Part shown: positions 1-7,786 of the stretch, piece by piece | Numbering within the stretch: position 1 is the first letter of the stretch | How the letters are laid out: each line of letters begins with the position of its first letter | Source: an uncultured Prevotella sp. | GTDB lineage: Bacteria; Bacteroidota; Bacteroidia; Bacteroidales; Bacteroidaceae | Reading direction: 5' to 3' | Assembly (NCBI GenBank): GCA_900314995.1 | Contig: OMXK01000009.1 | Span: 1 to 64,000 of the forward strand | DNA: 64,000 nucleotides | The notes under the pieces: model-generated | The model's input: only the letters and a program-made list of their open reading frames with translations | What the model was told of the DNA's origin: nothing | The model's database searches: none | Made by a program: the position numbers and the translations under genes

Positions 1-217
1 ATAATCCTTTTTTTCTCCGAGAATTATCAGTAAAAAGCTGCCAAAACGAGTCATTGGCACAAATTCTTGTTTCATTGACACAATTTTTCCCCTCACCATG
101 GCATTGAAGGGTATTATCTATTAATTTTTTTTCATATCTTTGCAAAAACTATTGTTCAAGATAAACATACAAAACTATAACATTATTTATATTATTAACA
201 TCTAAAAGCAATTGATT
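1..217. other. Upstream region at window edge
   Basis: AT-rich non-coding stretch. It holds a short palindrome (TTCTC, one base, GAGAA) at about 14-24 and two similar motifs, CATTGGCACAAATT at 52 and CATTGACACAATTT at 73, 21 bp apart. A Bacteroidetes-type -7 box TATCTTTG lies at 135-142, about 75 bp upstream of the first gene, with no good -33 match. Confidence 0.4.
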
Positions 218-1918
218 ATGAAGAAAAACTATTTCAAAATCATGGCAGCCGCCATGTTGATGGGAATGTCATTCGGTTTACAGTCGTGTGATGACGTTGT
301 TGGTGAATCAGACAATCCTTCTGGAAGTACGGAAGAAGAGGTGGTATTGCCTGCTGGTGTCACTATTACAGCCAATGGTGCCACTTTCGGCATCAGTAAG
401 CTTTCGGACATTACAGATTATCTTGAGTCGATCAAGAAGCAGATCAGCGACAAAGCCGGCAGCGAATTCGTGATCGATATCCAGGCTGAAGGTGATTTGG
501 CAACAAGTAGTGACGAGAACACCATCGTGATTCCTGAGATCACGGACTACAACGTGACCCTCAATCTGCTGAGCAAACTGAATACCGCTGCTGCTCCGCT
601 GACCGTGAAGCAGAGTGGCGAGACGACAAGCGTCTTCAAGAACAAAATCAATGTATCCTTCGCCAACGATGATGTGGATCTCATTCTTAACCTCCCAGGT
701 ACAACGACAACCCTGAATAACCTTAACAGTCTGCAGATTCTCAACGGTCTGTCAGTCGTAAAGGACGGTGGTGTCATCAAGACCTTCGTCTGGGCACCTA
801 TCAAAACCGAGTATTTCATGAACAACGGCGATTCCGAGTGGGTGAAGGTGACTAATGCCAGCGGTGAGGAAGAGTATCAGCCTAATGTTCAGCCTGAAAA
901 GGGTGACGGAGATTCTTACAAATTCAAGAACCTGAAGATCGTGAAGGGAGAAGGCGACTATGCTGCCGTCAATATCTACAATGAAGAATACACCCTTGAC
1001 AAATTGACGATTGCTGAAGGTGCTGTGGTAGTATTAAACTACACTCCCTATATTAAGGAAATCGTTGGTGAAGGCAAAGGCGCTACCGTGAAAAGTTCCG
1101 ATGTATGGTGGAAGGATGAAGAAAAGAAACTTGTTGATACCGACCTGGATCTCTATAATGTAGGGAAAATCACCAATATTACAATCGAAGCCCTACTTTC
1201 CGGAGATTTTAAGGACGGTACGCTTAATGCGGCATATATCTATAATGCACCCGCAGCTGTTGAGAATTGTGTATTCAAGTTTGGATATGTGTCATTCAGA
1301 GATCCTGAGGCCGCTACAGCAACTGTTACAAGATGCGAATTCGAGGGAACTGGCAACGAAAAGGGCGTTACCATTGTTGCGCCCTATCAGAGTGACAAGA
1401 TTACCAGTTTCAAGTTTAGTTTCTACAAGTGTACTTTTGCAAAAGGCACAAAGTTCAGTTCAGAGGTTTATAGCAGTAAGCCGAAAGTTGACGAAAATGG
1501 TGAATATGTTTATAAGACCTACTATCGCTGGTGGGACTTTGACGAGAACGGACAGCCAGACTGGAATACATTTGGGACGAATAAGAGTGAGAGCCTAGAT
1601 GACGTTCCGGCATCTGCTCAGGAAGTTGGCGAATGCAACGGTGGATGGGATGCTACTGAAGGAAAGACCAATAATGGCTATTCAGCAGGTTATTGGATAG
1701 AAAAAGAACTCCAATACGAGGATGCCGAATACAAGGACTATTATGTCTACCTGTCATTCGATGGTTGTGAGTACGATGGTGCAAACATTAAGGTTGAAGA
1801 CATTATTGTCGGCTACCAGTCATCTCTCACAGGCGTATTGGTAAGATACGAGATAGACGGCACAAAGTCTATACACTCATTCCTGCAGATAAGTAATTTA
1901 CATATAATCTCTACTTAA
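218..1918 (+). CDS. Putative surface/periplasmic lipoprotein of unknown function
   Basis: 566-residue protein that I do not recognise. The start is the ATG at 218; an in-frame TTG two codons upstream is unlikely. The N terminus is a lipoprotein signal: MKKN, a hydrophobic run, then the lipobox LQSC at about residues 23-26, followed by acidic and small residues (DDVVGESDNPSG). In Bacteroidetes this kind of signal usually leads to an outer-membrane-anchored protein. The body is rich in Asp, Thr and Asn and has no transmembrane segment, as expected of beta-rich surface proteins. It is monocistronic, with a TATCTTTG box upstream at 135-142 and a strong hairpin just after the stop. The function is unknown. 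Confidence 0.75.
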   Translation: MKKNYFKIMAAAMLMGMSFGLQSCDDVVGESDNPSGSTEEEVVLPAGVTITANGATFGISKLSDITDYLESIKKQISDKAGSEFVIDIQAEGDLATSSDENTIVIPEITDYNVTLNLLSKLNTAAAPLTVKQSGETTSVFKNKINVSFANDDVDLILNLPGTTTTLNNLNSLQILNGLSVVKDGGVIKTFVWAPIKTEYFMNNGDSEWVKVTNASGEEEYQPNVQPEKGDGDSYKFKNLKIVKGEGDYAAVNIYNEEYTLDKLTIAEGAVVVLNYTPYIKEIVGEGKGATVKSSDVWWKDEEKKLVDTDLDLYNVGKITNITIEALLSGDFKDGTLNAAYIYNAPAAVENCVFKFGYVSFRDPEAATATVTRCEFEGTGNEKGVTIVAPYQSDKITSFKFSFYKCTFAKGTKFSSEVYSSKPKVDENGEYVYKTYYRWWDFDENGQPDWNTFGTNKSESLDDVPASAQEVGECNGGWDATEGKTNNGYSAGYWIEKELQYEDAEYKDYYVYLSFDGCEYDGANIKVEDIIVGYQSSLTGVLVRYEIDGTKSIHSFLQISNLHIIST

Positions 1919-1953
1919 AGGGCGCAAATGGGGCTGAACCGTTTGCGCCCTTT
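1917..1953 (+). terminator. Rho-independent-like terminator
   Basis: Perfect 12-bp arms (AAAGGGCGCAAA at 1917-1928 and TTTGCGCCCTTT at 1942-1953) with a 13-nt loop. The hairpin overlaps the stop codon of the lipoprotein gene. Confidence 0.85.
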
Positions 1954-1994
1954 AATAATGTTTCCATGGTTTAATCTTTTTGGGACAATCTTTC

Positions 1995-2023
1995 TTGGTT
2001 TCTCGAAAAAATAACTATCTTTG
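1995..2023 (+). promoter_or_regulatory. Promoter placed for a nearly leaderless transcript
   Basis: TTG at 1995-1997 and TATCTTTG at 2016-2023, 18 bp apart, match the Bacteroidetes -33/-7 pattern. The ATG of the next gene is at 2028, only four bases after the -7 box, so transcription would start at or next to the start codon. Confidence 0.65.
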
Positions 2024-2027
2024 CACC

Positions 2028-3062
2028 ATGATAAAACAGATATTTTTAAAAACAGCAATCCTTATGTTGGCTGTGTTTATGATAGGTTTACCAAGTATGG
2101 CTAAGAAGAAGGTGCCGAAGAGCCAGTTGAGGAGCTTCTCCTATCTGTGCGGCGGCGGAATGAATATCGAGAGTAATGACGAAGCGTCACTTTGGCGGCA
2201 TGATGACGGCAAACTGACACTTACCCTGCGCGGCACTTGTCCCTTCGAGAAAGTCACCTTCGAGGTAGGTGAGGACGTGTTCCTCCGCTGCGACAGCATC
2301 ATCAAAGCCACGAGACTCTATGAGTCGAAGGGTGAATATAAGTCGGGTATACTCGTGCTGGATGCGCCCTCGACGAGCTTCAGCGTCTGGTATATGGACT
2401 CGAAGGAGAACTTCAGCGGCAGCGGTAACATGCCAAGAGAGATAAGGGATGGACTGCATGCTGTGGTGGATTATCTGAAGAGCCTGCGCAATGGCCGCGA
2501 GGCGAAGGGGCATCTGGCAATGAACCGTGATCTGAGGAGCACTGAAATACTCAAAGGCACGGAGTGGATAGACGGTAGCCTCGTCTGGAAACCTGAGGAA
2601 GATGTGGAAGAGATGTTCCGATTCCTGAGCCAGCTCAATGGCTTCGACTACGTGCCAGGCGAGTGGGAACTCCAGCTGGCAGAAGGGAGCGGTCAGCGAT
2701 GTGTCATCCTGTATAATAGGGAACAGGAGATCTTCAACGTGATGATCGATAAGGCGACGGCAGGCGTCAAGGTGGAAGATACTGACGATGTGCCTGGATT
2801 GTGGCCACAGACGGCCCAGCGCGTTCTGACGAACAGCGAGATTGACAAACTGCCCACCGACTCGCTCCTGATGATGGGCGAGGAGATATACTTGCGTCAC
2901 CAGCGCCTGAGCAGTCTCAGAATCAGCGAAGAACTGAGGGCGCAAGTCAAGGCCCAGCCTTGGTATAAGTCTGGCTGGAGCTTTCCTGATCCGGATTTTA
3001 CCGATGTGGAAGACCAGAACTTCAGCCTAATCAGTATGCTGATCTACCGTCGCCAGCATTAA
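2028..3062 (+). CDS. Secreted protein with a degenerate YARHG-like C-terminal domain
   Basis: 344 residues from the ATG at 2028. The open frame runs upstream to 1980, but that extension covers the promoter, so the later start is preferred. An N-terminal signal peptide (hydrophobic residues about 5-22, then AKKK) predicts export. About residues 275-325 contain LPTDSLLMMGEEIYLRHQ followed by an EELRAQVKAQPWY segment. This resembles the YARHG domain, a short extracellular domain with an arrangement like (N/E)EIYARHG...QPWY. Here YARHG has become YLRHQ. The central region has no recognised fold. The role is unknown, probably cell envelope. The gene is single and followed by a hairpin. Confidence 0.65.
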   Translation: MIKQIFLKTAILMLAVFMIGLPSMAKKKVPKSQLRSFSYLCGGGMNIESNDEASLWRHDDGKLTLTLRGTCPFEKVTFEVGEDVFLRCDSIIKATRLYESKGEYKSGILVLDAPSTSFSVWYMDSKENFSGSGNMPREIRDGLHAVVDYLKSLRNGREAKGHLAMNRDLRSTEILKGTEWIDGSLVWKPEEDVEEMFRFLSQLNGFDYVPGEWELQLAEGSGQRCVILYNREQEIFNVMIDKATAGVKVEDTDDVPGLWPQTAQRVLTNSEIDKLPTDSLLMMGEEIYLRHQRLSSLRISEELRAQVKAQPWYKSGWSFPDPDFTDVEDQNFSLISMLIYRRQH

Positions 3063-3087
3063 GCGAAGCGTTAATCTCACCAATAGA

Positions 3088-3126
3088 TTCCTGCGATTGT
3101 CCTCATGACAGACGCAGGAGTCTTTT
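3088..3126 (+). terminator. Terminator hairpin
   Basis: TCCTGCG...CGCAGGA stem, extended by an inner TGTC/GACA, followed by GTCTTTTG. It ends the YARHG-like gene and separates it from the convergent Rpn-family gene. Confidence 0.7.
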
Positions 3127-3153
3127 GATAATGTAGATAGGTCTTGGAGTATC

Positions 3154-4107
3154 TTAGAGTTTTTCTATCTCTTCGGAAGACAAACCGAGGCTTTTGGCAA
3201 TAACCTCAACAGGAACGCCGTTGGCTTTCAGGCTACGTGCATTTTCAAGTCTTTCCTCTGCCCGGCCTTCTGCCCGGCCAATAGCCTCACCTTCAGCCCG
3301 GCCTTCTGCGAGCACTTTTTCGCGGGCAAGCTTTATCTCCAGCATTTGGGTGCGATAGACGTCGGCATCCCTCACCATCGTGTCGATATAATGGTCGTAG
3401 GCACGCTGCTGCTCTGGAGTCATGCGCAGGAATTCCAGTCGTTCCTTCGCCTCCTTCAGGCCTGGTGCCGTCGTATCTGGGCTGATGTATTCATCCTTCA
3501 GATAGCGTATCCACTCCTCCAACGGGTCAGTGGCCAGTTTGTCGAACTCATTGACGCGGATGACGTAATATTCTGGAAATACGTCTTCTGGCGACACGAC
3601 CCGCAGGTCTTCCCGCTCATGCTCCGTCAGACTGAGCATATCACCATCGTGAACACCAGTAAGCGTGGTCTGTCCATGATAGAGATAATCGGTGCCCTCG
3701 CCGAGCTTGAAATAGAGGATGTTGATGCTGAACACCTTCTTGACGTGTTCATAGTTCATCCCGCGTCCCATGTGCTCCGTGATGGCCTTGGCCACCCCAT
3801 AGAGCATGCGCTGCAGATAGTCGACCTCGCGTATCTGCTGGATTTCAACCAGGATGATCTCGCCCTTGGAGTTCCTGGCCTTGATATCGACACGGTTGTA
3901 CTTGTCGTCGCGTGAGTCCTGGTTCGACTCGGTGTCGAGAAGTTCCACAATGGTCACCTTCTCCTTGACGAGCACAGATATCAGGCCTTCGAAGACCACA
4001 AAGTCCGCCTTGTTGCGGAGGATATTCTTCGCAGCCCAGTCAAACCGTATGTACTTCCCGTTAATCACTCTTGCTCCTTTCTTTACTTTTTTACTTTTGT
4101 TCTCCAT
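3154..4107 (-). CDS. Rpn family recombination-promoting nuclease / PD-(D/E)XK transposase-like protein
   Basis: 317 residues from the start MENKSKK; the frame continues upstream but through the promoter. The N-terminal region has the PD-(D/E)XK nuclease pattern of this family: KYNRVDIKARNSKGEIILVEIQQ-like, with an Asp, then ExQ about 15 residues later (near residues 70-90). The middle holds the family's conserved FSINILYFKLG and EYYVIRVNEF segments. The C terminus has a repetitive tract built from GRAEG/RAEE units, then an HTH-like tail ending SLGLSSEEIEKL. Members are RecA-independent DNA nucleases tied to recombination and, in E. coli, to phage defence. The repeat DNA (several GCCCGGCC units at about 3260-3310) is prone to length variation. 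Transcribed alone from a good promoter. Confidence 0.85.
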   Translation of the reverse strand: MENKSKKVKKGARVINGKYIRFDWAAKNILRNKADFVVFEGLISVLVKEKVTIVELLDTESNQDSRDDKYNRVDIKARNSKGEIILVEIQQIREVDYLQRMLYGVAKAITEHMGRGMNYEHVKKVFSINILYFKLGEGTDYLYHGQTTLTGVHDGDMLSLTEHEREDLRVVSPEDVFPEYYVIRVNEFDKLATDPLEEWIRYLKDEYISPDTTAPGLKEAKERLEFLRMTPEQQRAYDHYIDTMVRDADVYRTQMLEIKLAREKVLAEGRAEGEAIGRAEGRAEERLENARSLKANGVPVEVIAKSLGLSSEEIEKL

Positions 4108-4133
4108 AGTTTTCAATTTTTGAATTAACGCCG

Positions 4134-4165
4134 CAAAGATACAAACAATTTCCCACACAGCCAAA
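4134..4165 (-). promoter_or_regulatory. Promoter of the Rpn-family gene
   Basis: On the minus strand, TTTG (4162-4165), a 20-bp spacer and TATCTTTG (4134-4141), 26 bp before the start codon. A near-ideal Bacteroidetes vegetative promoter. Confidence 0.8.
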
Positions 4166-4283
4166 TTTTATGGCAACAAAGATGCAAATAGTCCTTGAAT
4201 TCTCTCAAATGAGTGCTATTTGTTCCATAAAAAACATGATTGTTGGCTACATTCAAATATCTATAGAATTTTTAATATTTAGT

Positions 4284-4723
4284 GACATACGGCATATATC
4301 TTATAATAAGAAATTGATAATTAGAAAGTTACAAAATCATGATTATGTAATAAACGACATAAAAGTGACATAAAAACGACATACTAATGACATAGTTCAA
4401 TTTTTGATATGCAAATAGACGAAAAGTCTGCACTATGCCATCTGACAAATAGTTTCATTACGACTAACTACCAGTTTCATTACGACTAAATAGGGGTTTC
4501 TCGTAAGGAAACAGATAAATTCTCCCGAGAATTTTGCCGTTTCCAGTAAGTGGACTATTGCTCTAATAACGACTGATGTAAGCTTTCATTACTGATAAGT
4601 ACCAGTTTGATGATGTCATTCTTATGTCATTTTTATGTCGCATTTATGTCATTCAAGGCTATCATTGAGAATTAGTAAACTGCAGAATATAAGGTGATTA
4701 ACATTATTTATATGTCGTATGTC
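4284..4723. repeat. Two-fold symmetric 11-bp-phased repeat array (array A) upstream of VirE/VapE gene
   Basis: Non-coding interval with strict geometry. GACAT occurs at 4356, 4367, 4378 and 4389 (spacing exactly 11). Its reverse complement ATGTC occurs at 4613, 4624, 4635 and 4646 (spacing exactly 11). Outer pairs mirror each other: GACATACGGCAT at 4284-4295 and ATGTCGTATGTC at 4712-4723, each about 60 bp outside its array. The centre of symmetry is about 4503. Between the arrays lie two copies of AGTTTCATTACGACTAA (4451 and 4473, spacing 22) and a 40-bp core (4496-4535). One-turn phasing suggests cooperative protein binding on one DNA face. No gene is supported inside. The next gene is the VirE_N/VapE protein at 4775. 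Confidence 0.8.
4496..4535. repeat. 40-bp core shared with array B
   Basis: Aligns without gaps to 45181-45220 (32 of 40 positions identical by eye). It contains CGTAAG, then AAATTCTC CC GAGAATTT, 8-bp arms around two bases. GTTTC/GAAAC (4496-4500 and 4508-4512) pair across the symmetry centre. The gap from the last 22-bp repeat is six bases in both arrays. Confidence 0.75.
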
Positions 4724-4744
4724 ATTTATTTCTAAGATTTTGTT

Positions 4745-4752
4745 TACCTTTG
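4745..4752 (+). promoter_or_regulatory. -7 box of the VirE_N/VapE gene
   Basis: TACCTTTG, 22 bp before the ATG at 4775 and just outside the right outer repeat pair of array A. No clear -33 TTTG is seen at the usual distance, so an activator or array-bound protein may be needed. Confidence 0.55.
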
Positions 4753-4774
4753 CAGAGAATTTTCAGTTAGACTT

Positions 4775-6892
4775 ATGAAAGTATCCATAATTAAAGACCA
4801 GAAAGACAAAGAAGTAATTACGCGCCACGATCTGGATGACATAGCGATGTTCATCCAGAAAGGGTGGCGTGAAAAAAGTGTCGTCAGGCTTCGTGAAGTG
4901 CATCACCTGATTTTCAAGCAGCGACAGCCTGACGGTTCGATCCAGACCGACCTGAAGGGCGGCATCCCCTTGGAGCGCATCTGCTTTGCCCAGGCCCTCA
5001 GCATCTTTAAGGGCGAGCGGCGGGTTCATGGCTACAACGGGCTGGTGGTGCTCGAGGTAAACGGGCTGCCTACTTACGAGAAGGCGATAGAGGTCCGGGA
5101 GCAGGCGAAGAAGATGCCTGAGACGCTGATGGTGTTCCTCGGCGCTTCGGGCAAGAGCGTGAAGATTGTCTGTCGAGGTCTGTTGTTCAAGGAAAATGAT
5201 CTCCCGAAGGGAGAAGACGCTATACGGAAGTTCCACACGAATCTGTATCAGACGGCGCGGAGGGCTTACCAGAACCAGTTCGGCTTCGAGATCGAGTATC
5301 TGGAGCCGCGACTCGACAGGACGGTCTATATGAGTGCCGACCCTGAGATGGGGTATAACCCCGATGCGCGGCCGTTCTATGCCGATACCGACCTTCACGA
5401 CAAGCCGCAGCCCGTGGCAATCTCAGAGAAGAGCGACAATCTGATGCCTGGGCGCACCGTGAAGCGCACCTATCGGCTGGAGTGGCTCTTTATCGTGGAT
5501 ACGGTGCTGGGGCACTATTTCGAGCTGCCCGACGAGGACCGTCTCGAGACGATGCTGATGCAGATAGCATCGCTCTGCCTGAACAGCGGCATCCCGATGG
5601 CCCATGCCCAGGGCATGACGCTGGAGCACCCGGTGCTGAGCACAGACGAACTGCTGGTGAAGAAGACCTTCAGCACGATCTATTCTGTGACGCAACAGGA
5701 GGACTACCTGAAGAAGCACAAGATGAAGCCGCTGGGGAACATCCCGCCCGATACGCTCCAGATGATGAAGACGGAGATATTCCTGAACACGAACTTCGAG
5801 CTGCGCAAGAACCTGATGACGGGCGTGGCCGAGTATCGCGAGAAGTACAGCGACGACCAGTCGTTCAAGCCCTTGACAGAGGAAGTGCGTAACGACATGA
5901 CGATCCGGGCTACGGAAATGGGGCTGAAATCGTGGGACCGCGACGTGAACCGCCTTATCGACTCGACGCGAATCGAACAATACGACCCTGTGAACGCCTG
6001 GCTCGACAAGTTGCCCGAGTGGGATGGGCGCGATTATATCTCGGAGCTGGCAGCCCGCGTGCCTACCAGTCAGCCTCATTGGGAGATGTATCTCCGTAGG
6101 TGGCTCGTAGGTATGGTGGCCCAGTGGCGCGTGAGTGATAAACAGTTGACCGGCAATGCGTTAACGCCTTTGCTCATAGGCCGTCAGGGGTGTGGCAAGA
6201 CGCGCTTCTGCAAGATCCTGCTGCCGCCCGAACTGCGCGACTACTATAATGACAAGATCAACTTCAAGAACGAGTTCGACCTGAATATCGCACTTACTTC
6301 TTTTGCGCTGATCAACATCGATGAGTTCGACAAGACCAGCTCGTCGCAGCAGATCGTGCTGAAGTATCTGTTGTCGTCGGCCGACGTGAAGTTCCGTCCG
6401 CCGTATGGCAAGACCATCAAGCTGTATCGCCGTTACACCTCGTTCATCGGTACCACGAACCAGCAGAAGCCGCTGGTGGATCCCACGGGTTCGAGGCGTT
6501 TTGTCTGTGTGGGCGTTACTGGCAACATCAACTTCGAGGACAACCTGAACCATCGGCAGCTCTTTGCCCAGGCCTTATACCTATTTAATAATAATGAGCG
6601 CTACTGGCTCGATGACGACGAGATAGCCACGCTGATCAGGGAGAACGAGCCTTTCCAGAAGCTGAACGACCTGGTGGAGATGATCGGCGAGACCTTCCGC
6701 AAGCCGAAAGCATCGGAGCAGGCTAAGTGGTGGACGCTGAACGAGATCAGCCAGAAGCTGTCGGAGCGCTATGCCAACTACGATCCGAAGACCACCTTCA
6801 CCAAACTGGGCCGTGCCCTGAGCAATCAGCAGTTCGACTTCGAGACTGATCGCAAGACCTCCGGCCATATCTATCGCCTGACAGAAAGGTAG
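4775..6892 (+). CDS. VirE_N / VapE-type primase-helicase-like protein (BT4734/BF3469 family)
   Basis: 705 residues. Residues about 1-210 match the VirE N-terminal (BT4734-like) domain, related to mobile-element primases. Residues about 400-640 form a VapE-type P-loop helicase domain: Walker A GRQGCGKTRF (about 467-476), Walker B ALINIDEFD (about 511-519), a sensor-like SFIGTTNQQ (about 559) and an Arg-finger-like DPTGSRRF (about 569). Such proteins are found in phages, satellites and integrated elements and are taken to prime or unwind DNA. The gene stands alone, directly downstream of array A, with no integrase or att repeat nearby. Its base composition resembles the chromosome, so any transfer is old. 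A role in replicating an element that uses array A is inference. Confidence 0.85.
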   Translation: MKVSIIKDQKDKEVITRHDLDDIAMFIQKGWREKSVVRLREVHHLIFKQRQPDGSIQTDLKGGIPLERICFAQALSIFKGERRVHGYNGLVVLEVNGLPTYEKAIEVREQAKKMPETLMVFLGASGKSVKIVCRGLLFKENDLPKGEDAIRKFHTNLYQTARRAYQNQFGFEIEYLEPRLDRTVYMSADPEMGYNPDARPFYADTDLHDKPQPVAISEKSDNLMPGRTVKRTYRLEWLFIVDTVLGHYFELPDEDRLETMLMQIASLCLNSGIPMAHAQGMTLEHPVLSTDELLVKKTFSTIYSVTQQEDYLKKHKMKPLGNIPPDTLQMMKTEIFLNTNFELRKNLMTGVAEYREKYSDDQSFKPLTEEVRNDMTIRATEMGLKSWDRDVNRLIDSTRIEQYDPVNAWLDKLPEWDGRDYISELAARVPTSQPHWEMYLRRWLVGMVAQWRVSDKQLTGNALTPLLIGRQGCGKTRFCKILLPPELRDYYNDKINFKNEFDLNIALTSFALINIDEFDKTSSSQQIVLKYLLSSADVKFRPPYGKTIKLYRRYTSFIGTTNQQKPLVDPTGSRRFVCVGVTGNINFEDNLNHRQLFAQALYLFNNNERYWLDDDEIATLIRENEPFQKLNDLVEMIGETFRKPKASEQAKWWTLNEISQKLSERYANYDPKTTFTKLGRALSNQQFDFETDRKTSGHIYRLTER

Positions 6893-6897
6893 GGGAA

Positions 6898-6937
6898 AAT
6901 ATGATGGGCTTCGCTTTTTGGCGAAGCCCATCATATT
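6898..6937. terminator. Bidirectional terminator between VirE/VapE gene and cdsA
   Basis: Perfect 17-bp inverted repeat (6898-6914 and 6921-6937) with a 6-base loop, between two convergent genes. The right arm reaches to within two bases of the cdsA stop codon. Confidence 0.85.
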
Positions 6938-7784
6938 AGAACATTGTAAGTGAATAGAGGTAGACTACAGCCGACGGGAAGGCCATCAGGGTGGAGTCGA
7001 AGCGGTCGAGCATGCCGCCGTGTCCGGGAAGGATGTGGCCCGAGTCCTTGATGCCGAGGGTGCGCTTGAAGAGGGATTCCACAAGGTCGCCCCAGGTGCC
7101 GAAGATGACGACCACCAGTCCGAGGCCGGCCCATTCGAGTGCCGACAGCTGCAGGTCGTTGACATGATACTGCTCAGAGAGGTGCCATAGGATGACGGCG
7201 ACGATCATCACGAGGATGCCGCCCCCGATGCTGCCCTCCCAGCTTTTGCCCGGGGATATGCGGGGGAAGAGCTTGTGCTTGCCCAGCAGCGAACCGCAGA
7301 TATAGGCTCCCGCATCGTTGACCCAGAGGAAGAAGAACACGGAGAGGGGAATCAGATAAGTGTACGTGATGTCGCTGCCTACTGAGCGGAAAGCCAGCAC
7401 GTTGATCATCGAGAAGGGCAGGGCGATGTAGAGCTGGCTCATCATCGTGTAGGCCCAGTCGTTCACGGGGTCAGGCTGCTTCAGATAGAGTTCGGCCACC
7501 ATCAGATAGACAAGCGTGATGAGGTAGGGGACAAAGACGCCTGCAGGGGTGATGCCGCTGTTATAGCCTGCCATCGCCAGGAAGAAATACACGCCTGCTA
7601 CGGTGCAGATCATGCGGTTGACACTCACGTTCTCACGGTCGTTCACCAGTCCGGTGAACTCCCAGATGGTCAGTCCTGTGACGAGGGCAAAAAGGAAAAT
7701 CATAGCCTCTGCACGCAGGAAACAACTGACGATGGCGGCAACGAAAAAGACCGCCGTGATGGTTCTGACGATGAAATTATTCAT
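6936..7784 (-). CDS. cdsA: Phosphatidate cytidylyltransferase
   Basis: 282 residues, mostly hydrophobic with about eight membrane helices. It makes CDP-diacylglycerol from phosphatidic acid and CTP, the branch point for phosphatidylethanolamine and phosphatidylglycerol synthesis in the inner membrane. The C-terminal CdsA signature is clear: SLFKRTLGIKDSG, then LPGHGGMLDRFDS, with the conserved Asp residues that bind the metal-nucleotide. It lies two bases after ftsH on the same strand, so it is the last gene of the rsfS-ftsH-cdsA operon, a common order in Bacteroidetes. Confidence 0.95.
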   Translation of the reverse strand: MNNFIVRTITAVFFVAAIVSCFLRAEAMIFLFALVTGLTIWEFTGLVNDRENVSVNRMICTVAGVYFFLAMAGYNSGITPAGVFVPYLITLVYLMVAELYLKQPDPVNDWAYTMMSQLYIALPFSMINVLAFRSVGSDITYTYLIPLSVFFFLWVNDAGAYICGSLLGKHKLFPRISPGKSWEGSIGGGILVMIVAVILWHLSEQYHVNDLQLSALEWAGLGLVVVIFGTWGDLVESLFKRTLGIKDSGHILPGHGGMLDRFDSTLMAFPSAVVYLYSLTMF

Positions 7785-7786
7785 AA

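Noticed and set aside
4170-4373. 67-codon plus-strand frame before array A
   Set aside because: AT-rich, no family, overlaps the left repeats and the promoter of the divergent Rpn gene; the phased repeats explain the sequence better.
4284-4723. CRISPR array
   Set aside because: Repeat units are 5-17 bp at 11- and 22-bp steps in two orientations, with no spacers of CRISPR length and no cas genes.
5423-6079. Long minus-strand frame inside the VirE/VapE gene
   Set aside because: Shadow frame produced by the codon usage of the real plus-strand gene; its product has no coherent domain.
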